A stretch of DNA of 64,000 nt from SIG607 sp045592625 (lineage in GTDB: Bacteria; Bacillota; Clostridia; Oscillospirales; Acutalibacteraceae), in assembly GCA_045592625.1 (NCBI GenBank), contig JAZNVC010000012.1, positions 1-64,000 on the forward strand, given 5' to 3'. The translations under genes and the position numbers were made by a program. The notes below the pieces were generated by a model that had not been told where the DNA came from, did no database searches, and saw only the letters and a list, made by a program, of their open reading frames with translations. Positions within the stretch are counted from its first letter, which is position 1; every line of letters starts with the position of its first letter. Of this stretch, positions 59,042-64,000 are shown one piece after another.

Positions 59042-59089
59042 CTCATAAATTATTCTTTCATACAAAAATTCATTTATTAAAAAAAGTTG

Positions 59090-59118
59090 TTGATTTTTTC
59101 GATGATTAGTGTTATTAT
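59090..59118 (+). promoter_or_regulatory. Promoter of rpsT
   Basis: TTGATT (59090-59095), 17 bases, TATTAT (59113-59118). Confidence 0.7.
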
Positions 59119-59152
59119 ATCTTTGTTAATGCTTAAAAAGGAGGTGCAATAG

Positions 59153-59413
59153 GTGCCTAACATTAAATCTGCTAAAAAACGTGTGCTTACCAGTACTGCT
59201 GCATATGAGCGTAACAAGGCTTATCGTTCTGCGTTAAAAACTGCTGTTAAAAAGGCTGATGCTGCTATCACAGAAAATTCTGCTGATGCTAAAGAGGCTG
59301 TAAAGGTTGCAGTTAAAAAGATCGATCAGGCTACCGCTAAGGGTATTCTTCATAAGAACACCGCAGCAAGAAAGAAGTCCAATCTTGTTTGCCGTCTTAA
59401 CAAAATCGGTTAA
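59153..59413 (+). CDS. rpsT: 30S ribosomal protein S20
   Basis: 86 residues. PNIKSAKKRVLTSTAAYERNKAYRSALKTAVKK and KGILHKNTAARKKSNL are classic S20. The start is GTG with AAGGAGG upstream; no ATG exists in frame. It binds 16S rRNA. The divergent gpr gene is the standard Firmicute neighbour. Confidence 0.96.
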   Translation: MPNIKSAKKRVLTSTAAYERNKAYRSALKTAVKKADAAITENSADAKEAVKVAVKKIDQATAKGILHKNTAARKKSNLVCRLNKIG

Positions 59414-59445
59414 TTGGAATTCTTTTCTGAAATCAGCTTAATATA

Positions 59446-59474
59446 AAACGGGACTTAATTCAAAGTCCCGTTTG
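59446..59474 (+). terminator. Terminator of rpsT
   Basis: AAACGGGACTT pairs with AAGTCCCGTTT. Confidence 0.88.
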
Positions 59475-59553
59475 GCTGATATCAAATATATTCCGTCGCC
59501 TTTAAGGGCGGCTTTTTTTATAAATTTTCGTTTTAAAAAGGATAGTTATAAGT

Positions 59554-60555
59554 ATGGCAGAAAATAAATGTGAATTAATTAAAACTGAAGTTCAGTCATC
59601 TGAAGAAATTTTAAATGCAGAAGAATCTGCTGCAAGGAAGAAAAGCAGAAAGCCTTTAATGATAATTTTGATTTCACTTGGTGCTACAATACTTATTGCT
59701 GCTTCATTGGTTTTAGGAATTCCTTATATAGAATATCGTCAGGCTGTAGGAATGATGGAAAATGGTCGGTATGAGGCAGCTATTCAAGAATTAGAAGGTA
59801 TGGGGGATTATTTAAAGAGCGAAGAGTTACTGATAGAATGTAAATACCTTCTTGCTAATAAAACGCAACTTGAAGCAAAATATGTAAAAGCTTCTCAAAT
59901 GTTTGCCGAAATAATCCATTATAAAGATAGTAAAACCTTAAAAACTCAATGTGATTATTTACACGCTTTAGAGGTGTTTAATGCCAAAGAGTATCAGAGT
60001 GCATTAGAACTGTTTAGCAAACTTAGTGGTTATAAGGATAGCACCGATAAAATAAATGAATGTAAGTATCAACAGGCTGTAAAATTAATTGAAAACGGTA
60101 AGATTGTTTCGGCATATGATGAACTTGCTGCACTTGGTGAGTACAAAGATTCTGGTGAGTTGCTTAAATCTATAAAAGATACCTACCAGATGATAAAGGC
60201 AAAGCCAAAGATTTTTGTGAATAGGTCATGGGATAATGTTGACGGGATAAGGATTTGGCTTACCATTAAAGTGATAGATGAAAATACACTTAAAATTACA
60301 GTTGATGGTTCAAATGGTGCATTGGATAATTCTACCGAAGAACTTAAGGGAAAATGGAATGAATCGACGGGTAAGGTTGAGTTTAGCGGCAAATCTTACA
60401 GAACTGTTGGTGAGTGGGATTATGCCACTAACGAATATGTAGAGAAAACATATTGTGAAAATTCAAATGTCACAGGTCAACTATACTATAAGAATGGTCG
60501 TTTGTATTTAATATATGATAATATTGACTATGGTTATACTGCTGTTTTTAGCTGA
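59554..60555 (+). CDS. Membrane protein with TPR/SEL1-like repeats
   Basis: 333 residues. A polar N-terminus, one transmembrane helix (about 34-56), then four related helical units each ending in a Y-K-D-S type turn (MGDYLKS, IIHYKDSK, LSGYKDST, LGEYKDSG), like SEL1/TPR hairpins. The C-terminal domain of about 120 residues is beta-rich (IWLTIKVIDENTLKITVDG). Probably an extracytoplasmic binding protein of unknown role. It is followed by an unusually long hairpin. Confidence 0.75.
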   Translation: MAENKCELIKTEVQSSEEILNAEESAARKKSRKPLMIILISLGATILIAASLVLGIPYIEYRQAVGMMENGRYEAAIQELEGMGDYLKSEELLIECKYLLANKTQLEAKYVKASQMFAEIIHYKDSKTLKTQCDYLHALEVFNAKEYQSALELFSKLSGYKDSTDKINECKYQQAVKLIENGKIVSAYDELAALGEYKDSGELLKSIKDTYQMIKAKPKIFVNRSWDNVDGIRIWLTIKVIDENTLKITVDGSNGALDNSTEELKGKWNESTGKVEFSGKSYRTVGEWDYATNEYVEKTYCENSNVTGQLYYKNGRLYLIYDNIDYGYTAVFS

Positions 60556-60584
60556 TATAAAAGATAATATTAACTGCTTAAAAC

Positions 60585-60650
60585 AAAAATATGGTGAACA
60601 AAGGCGTTGTATCCTTACGGGTACAACGCCTTTGTTCACCATATTTTTTA
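60585..60650. terminator. Exceptionally long perfect hairpin between convergent genes
   Basis: Positions 60585-60611 pair perfectly with 60622-60648 (27 bp), and GTATCC/GGGTAC with one wobble can extend the stem to about 30 bp over a 4-base loop TTAC. Both flanks are T/A rich. It ends two bases before the stop of jag on the minus strand, so it can terminate both transcripts, but it is roughly twice the usual stem length. Confidence 0.85.
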
Positions 60651-61547
60651 TTATTTAATTTTTCCGTAAAGGGGAAGTGCTTCTGAGTCTTTTTTGGGCT
60701 CTCTGTTTTCTATGGGAGCACTTGCCTTTTTAGGAACACGAGCAACTGCATTATCAGGAGTAATCACAATATGTCTGCGGTCGCCTTCGCCTACAGAATG
60801 AGAAGAAACACCGTCGATTTCTTGAATAGCGGTATGAATAATACGTCTCTCGTAAGGATTCATAGGCTCTAAAGAACGGTTTCTGCCACTTCTGATTGCC
60901 TGATTTGCCATTCGGTGTGCAAGAGAAATAAGGGTTTTTTCTCTTCTTTCTCTGTAGTTGCCTATATCAATAGAAACCTTGAAGTAGCCGTTGCCGTTAT
61001 TTGCAGCAAGGGAAGAAAGATACTGAAGAGCATCAAGGGTTTCACCTCTGTGACCGATAACAACGCCAAGGCCTTCGCCTTCAAGAATGATGGTTGCACC
61101 GCCGTCAAAGGAAACAACTTTAATGTTAATATCAGTGCATCCAAGACCTGCTAAAACACCTTTTATATACTCTACTGCTTTTGCAGCCTGAGAATCTGCG
61201 GGAAGAAGGGAAGCACCAACAGCATCAGCCCTTTCGGTTGGCGGTACTGCCTTTTCCTTCTTTTCGGCTTTTGCTTTTTCTTTTTTCTCTTTAGCCTCTT
61301 TGTTTTCTTTTACTGCTTCGTTTTTCTTACCCTGTTTTTTAGGTGCTTTTTTGGGAGCAGGATCGTCTATTTCGATGTATGCTCTGACTTTTGCGGGGAT
61401 ACCGCCGAAAATGCCTAAAACTTTTTTCTTGGGCATATCAATAATTTCAAATTGTACGTCGTCGTCAAGTCCTGCGTTAAGTTCGTTTATAGCAGCTTCT
61501 TTGGCGTCTTCTATAGTTTCGGCAATGCCGATAGCTTCTTTAATCAC
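60651..61547 (-). CDS. jag: Jag/KhpB RNA-binding protein
   Basis: 298 residues. N-terminal Jag_N domain (about 1-60, IKEAIGIAETIEDAKEAAINEL), a long Lys/Glu/Ala linker (about 65-125, coiled-coil-like), a KH domain (GVVIGHRGETLDALQYL) and a C-terminal R3H domain (RSLEPMNPYERRIIHTAIQEIDGVSSHSVGEGDRRHIVI). It binds RNA with KhpA and affects cell division and elongation. The gene follows yidC, as is standard. ACG-like start is not needed; ATG 61547 has AGGAGG. Confidence 0.94.
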   Translation of the reverse strand: MIKEAIGIAETIEDAKEAAINELNAGLDDDVQFEIIDMPKKKVLGIFGGIPAKVRAYIEIDDPAPKKAPKKQGKKNEAVKENKEAKEKKEKAKAEKKEKAVPPTERADAVGASLLPADSQAAKAVEYIKGVLAGLGCTDINIKVVSFDGGATIILEGEGLGVVIGHRGETLDALQYLSSLAANNGNGYFKVSIDIGNYRERREKTLISLAHRMANQAIRSGRNRSLEPMNPYERRIIHTAIQEIDGVSSHSVGEGDRRHIVITPDNAVARVPKKASAPIENREPKKDSEALPLYGKIK

Positions 61548-61565
61548 GGGAAGTTCCTCCTAAAA

Positions 61566-62486
61566 TTATTTAGCGGCCTTTGAAGAGGCAAATTTTTTCT
61601 CCTCTGCACTGCGTTTTGTAATTAAGTTTGCCTGTTCTTTTGCAACAAGCTTTGCAGGGCTGAAGAAACGGTTTATAAACATTTGAATAAATGCACCGAT
61701 GAGACTGGAACAAGCCCAATAGAAGCCAAGACCGCAAGGAGCGTTAAAGGCTATCCACAAAGAAAATAGGGGCATCATAAGCATCATACCCATCATATTG
61801 GGTGCATCGGGATTGTTGCGTTTTTGGTGAATGCTGGAATATATGCCCGAAAGCATAGCTGCAGCAAAGGAAAGGAAAGGAATTATCCATAGCTTAAAGT
61901 CAACACCCGCTTTAGAAAAGTTGAGTGTAAATTGAGGCTTCTGGGTTAGGTTAATTCCAAGGAAACTAAAGTCCAGGTTTTTAATAGCTTCGAAAATAGT
62001 TCCGCTACCTGCAGAGGTAGCCTGTTCAATAACAAAAAGTTCGGAGTAGGTGCTTCTCTTTGAAATCAGTTCTTCAGGAAGAGCCTTTACTGCGGTATCA
62101 ATAGTGGCAGCGTCAAGAGAAGTGAAGTAGGTAAGAGGAGAAAGCACAAGATAATAAACGCTCATAACAAGTACAAGACGCAAAATCATAGGCAGACATC
62201 CGCCGCCCATAGAAATGTTGTTATCCTGATAGAGCTTCTGCATACCTTGATTGTATTTCTGCTTGTCATCACCGCATCTTTTTTTGAGTTCATCCAGCTT
62301 GGGCTTGATTTTGAACTGACCTACGGCAGATTTTTGTCCTTTAACGGTAAGGGGAATAAGAATAATATTAAGTGCTAAAGTGAAAAGGAAAATAGAAAGT
62401 GCGTAGTTTCCGCCGGTAATACCGAGGAAAAAGTTAAGAACGGGTGCAAATACCCATTTGTTAATAAAACCGAAAACGGCGGTCAT
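61566..62486 (-). CDS. yidC: Membrane protein insertase YidC
   Basis: 306 residues. The short Gram-positive YidC form has about five helices: VFAPVLNFFLGITGGNYALSIFLFTLALNIILIPLTVKGQKS carries the core, and QKLYQDNNISMGGGCLPMILRLVLV the groove with a conserved Arg. It inserts membrane proteins in the cytoplasmic membrane. ATG 62486 has GGATGGTG upstream; the longer upstream frame overlaps yidD. It is between yidD and jag. Confidence 0.94.
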   Translation of the reverse strand: MTAVFGFINKWVFAPVLNFFLGITGGNYALSIFLFTLALNIILIPLTVKGQKSAVGQFKIKPKLDELKKRCGDDKQKYNQGMQKLYQDNNISMGGGCLPMILRLVLVMSVYYLVLSPLTYFTSLDAATIDTAVKALPEELISKRSTYSELFVIEQATSAGSGTIFEAIKNLDFSFLGINLTQKPQFTLNFSKAGVDFKLWIIPFLSFAAAMLSGIYSSIHQKRNNPDAPNMMGMMLMMPLFSLWIAFNAPCGLGFYWACSSLIGAFIQMFINRFFSPAKLVAKEQANLITKRSAEEKKFASSKAAK

Positions 62487-62512
62487 ATTTATACACCATC
62501 CTGACAGAAGGA

Positions 62513-62761
62513 TTATTTTTTTCGTCTGGGGCAGACCTTTGTCTGCTTTAGGGGCACGGGGTCGTAACCTCCCTTGCAAAAAGGGTTACAACGAAGTATT
62601 CGCCAAAAGCTAAGAAGTAAACCCTTAAAGGCACCGTGAGTTTCTAAAGCCTCGATAGTATAGGCTGAACAGGTAGGGTGAAAACGGCAACATGGAGTTT
62701 TCTTTGCGGGCGAGAGGTTCTTTTGGTAAAAGCGAACTGCTTTAATCAGAAGTTTTTTCAT
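62513..62761 (-). CDS. yidD: Membrane protein insertion efficiency factor YidD
   Basis: 82 residues. LLIKAVRFYQKNLSPAKKTPCCRFHPTCSAYTIEALETHG and RILRCNPFCKGGYDPVP are the full YidD signature. It works with YidC. It overlaps the end of rnpA by 20 bases; ATG 62761 is used, although ATG 62770 is also possible. Confidence 0.95.
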   Translation of the reverse strand: MKKLLIKAVRFYQKNLSPAKKTPCCRFHPTCSAYTIEALETHGAFKGLLLSFWRILRCNPFCKGGYDPVPLKQTKVCPRRKK

Positions 62762-63098
62762 TATTATCATTCCAAATGCCGAATTCCTTAAGCTGATTCT
62801 TAAGAACCTCGCTGACAACTGTACTCTTTACAGAAAGAATGCGGCTTCGAGCAACAAAAACAAAATCATAACCCGGCGTTATATGTGCCAGATTTTCGTG
62901 CAGAGCGGCGACGATAAGACGCCTTGCACGATTTCTACATACAGCATTACCAAGTTTTTTTCCAACTGTAATGCCAACATTTATTTCGCCATTACGGTTT
63001 TTTAAGGAGTAGGTAACAAGATAAGGGGAAACCTGACTTTTTCCCTTACCGTACAATCGGCGAAAATCCTTATTAAGTTTAAACGTGTTATAAAGCAT
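62742..63098 (-). CDS. rnpA: Ribonuclease P protein component
   Basis: 118 residues. FKLNKDFRRLYGKGKSQVSPYLVTYSL and the RNR motif KKLGNAVCRNRARRLIVAALHE are typical. It is the protein subunit that assists RNase P RNA in tRNA 5' processing. ATG 63098 is chosen, with AGGGTG upstream; a GTG nine bases earlier lies in the ribosome site. Confidence 0.95.
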   Translation of the reverse strand: MLYNTFKLNKDFRRLYGKGKSQVSPYLVTYSLKNRNGEINVGITVGKKLGNAVCRNRARRLIVAALHENLAHITPGYDFVFVARSRILSVKSTVVSEVLKNQLKEFGIWNDNNEKTSD

Positions 63099-63116
63099 AC
63101 TAAACACCCTATAAAA

Positions 63117-63143
63117 TTAAAAGCCACAAAGATGTGGCCTTTA
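63117..63143 (-). terminator. Hairpin between rpmH and rnpA (possible attenuator)
   Basis: AAAGCCACAA pairs roughly with TTGTGGCTTT-like bases (GCCACA with TGTGGC) around a short AGA loop, with T-rich sequence following on the minus strand. It may reduce transcription into rnpA relative to rpmH. Confidence 0.5.
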
Positions 63144-63216
63144 GCCATAGCATTTAAACCCGAACAAGATTTTATTCAAGTTTTTAGCCGTGACTTCATT
63201 AAAATACTCGTAATTT

Positions 63217-63351
63217 TTAGTAAGTGAGCTGCTTTCTGCCCTTTGCTCTGCGGCGGGCAAGTACTTTACGGCCATTGGCGGTTGCCATTCTCTTTAAAAA
63301 GCCGTGCTCTTTTTTACGATGAAGCTTTTTAGGTTGATAAGTTCTTTTCAT
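63217..63351 (-). CDS. rpmH: 50S ribosomal protein L34
   Basis: 44 residues, full L34: MKRTYQPKKLHRKKEHGF at the start, then RMATANGRKVLARRRAKGR. A strong GGAGG ribosome site precedes ATG 63351. It is the first gene of the conserved rpmH-rnpA-yidD-yidC-jag cluster usually found near the chromosome origin. dnaA, the normal divergent neighbour, is not next to it here. Confidence 0.96.
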   Translation of the reverse strand: MKRTYQPKKLHRKKEHGFLKRMATANGRKVLARRRAKGRKQLTY

Positions 63352-63459
63352 TTACGATTCCCTCCTAACTTGGAAATAAAGACATTATGCTACATATTAC
63401 ATAGCCTATCACTCTAAAATTATAGTCTAAAGTTTCAAAAAAGTCAATAAAAATTTTAA

Positions 63460-63495
63460 AAAGAAACTCCCCTGCCGACGAAATGGGGAGTTTCT
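63460..63495 (-). terminator. Terminator of thiT
   Basis: AGAAACTCCCC pairs with GGGGAGTTTCT. On the minus strand it follows thiT and ends in TTTTT. Confidence 0.85.
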
Positions 63496-63502
63496 GTAAG
63501 GT

Positions 63503-64000
63503 TTATCCTTTTATAAATAAGGAATTGATTGCTTTGGTTTTTACAAGCAAAAATACACCAAAAGGTGTGGTAATTATTTCAGGAAGCATATATGTAGCAT
63601 TATATGTTATAGAGTACCATATTGCACCCCATGTGCTGACGATTTCCCGCCATACAGTAACGCCTGTAATAAAGTGGCAAATAAAGCGCAGAAAACAGCA
63701 AAGAATAACACCTAAAACACAGGCTAAAGCCCTGTTTTTTATTATTTTTATAAATATTCCGCTTAATCCCAGAACTCCGTAAGCGATGAGATAATCAAAT
63801 AACGCTATGGTTATAATTGCAATAAAACTTGTGGCATAGGAAAAATTACCCCAGCCGAAAAACAGTTGAATAATACCGTAGACAAGATTAGCACAAACGC
63901 CCCATTTAATGCCAAACATAATACCGATAAGACAAACGGGTACCATCGAAAGAATGGTAATGCTTCCGCCGAAGGGTAGAGAAATGCTGGGGATAAGTTC
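63503..64000 (-). CDS. thiT: Thiamine ECF transporter S component (start truncated by window edge)
   Basis: At least 165 residues read from the window edge: LIPSISLPFGGSITILSMVPVCLIGIMFGIKWGVCANLVYGIIQL matches ThiT, where the GGSITxxSM loop contacts thiamine. Five or six helices are visible. ThiT binds thiamine and needs the shared EcfA/A'/T module, not seen here. The start codon and any TPP riboswitch lie beyond position 64000. A hairpin (63460-63495) ends the gene. Confidence 0.92.
   Translation of the reverse strand, partial: ELIPSISLPFGGSITILSMVPVCLIGIMFGIKWGVCANLVYGIIQLFFGWGNFSYATSFIAIITIALFDYLIAYGVLGLSGIFIKIIKNRALACVLGVILCCFLRFICHFITGVTVWREIVSTWGAIWYSITYNATYMLPEIITTPFGVFLLVKTKAINSLFIKG

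Noticed and set aside
63352..63459. oriC with DnaA boxes
   Set aside because: No cluster of TTATCCACA-like boxes was found in the gap upstream of rpmH.

Overview
The window looks like a chromosomal segment from a spore-forming, anaerobic, gut-type member of the Clostridia (Oscillospiraceae/Ruminococcaceae-like). Support: sporulation genes (spoIIP, gpr), anaerobic redox proteins (flavodiiron protein plus rubredoxin, a desulforedoxin-like peptide), a citrate branch matching the Re-citrate synthase route of clostridia, dockerin domains on secreted proteins, AT-rich intergenic DNA with strong intrinsic terminators, and the rpmH-rnpA-yidD-yidC-jag cluster at the right end. TGA, TAA and TAG are all used as stops, so the genetic code is standard.

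Region 1 (1-9.7 kb) is accessory DNA, visibly richer in GC than the rest. It holds an ABC exporter behind a probable leader-peptide attenuator, an HTH regulator with a Gly-every-fifth-residue membrane domain, and a compact integrative element. That element carries a small peptide, an XRE regulator, a DUF961-like protein, a circovirus-type (CRESS) Rep with HUH nuclease and SF3 helicase, an FtsK/TcpA-like translocase, a small ORF and a large serine recombinase. Just upstream of rep is a perfect 12-bp stem-loop carrying AAGTATTAC, the nonanucleotide of eukaryotic circovirus origins, followed by tandem hexamers as in circovirus origins. This is the most striking feature of the window. After the recombinase the 3' end of an apparently interrupted host gene resumes.

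Region 2 (9.8-34.4 kb) is mostly chromosomal: a CsoR repressor with its operator and a desulforedoxin-like peptide, a large glycoside-hydrolase-like protein, a cell-wall amidase, the Re-citrate synthase/GntR/aconitase operon, a tandem pair of secreted transglutaminase-dockerin proteins, rpmB, tRNA-Arg, redox genes, a GMP synthase ATP-PPase gene broken by an in-frame TGA, MarR/DegV, a glycosyltransferase/acyltransferase operon, a radical SAM protein and a YczE-like membrane protein.

Region 3 (34.4-64 kb) holds a PadR/DUF1700/DUF4097 operon, a GH3 enzyme, a DUF1538 membrane protein with a tandem PII-like partner, an asparagine-synthetase-like gene lacking the glutaminase N-terminus, an Fe-alcohol dehydrogenase, rplM-rpsI, an NSS transporter, a 3D-domain cell-wall protein, 6S RNA, thrB-thrC, a MATE exporter, a ZnuA-like lipoprotein, spoIIP-gpr-rpsT, the jag-yidC-yidD-rnpA-rpmH cluster and the start-truncated thiT. 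Most transcription units end in clear hairpin terminators, several placed between convergent genes.
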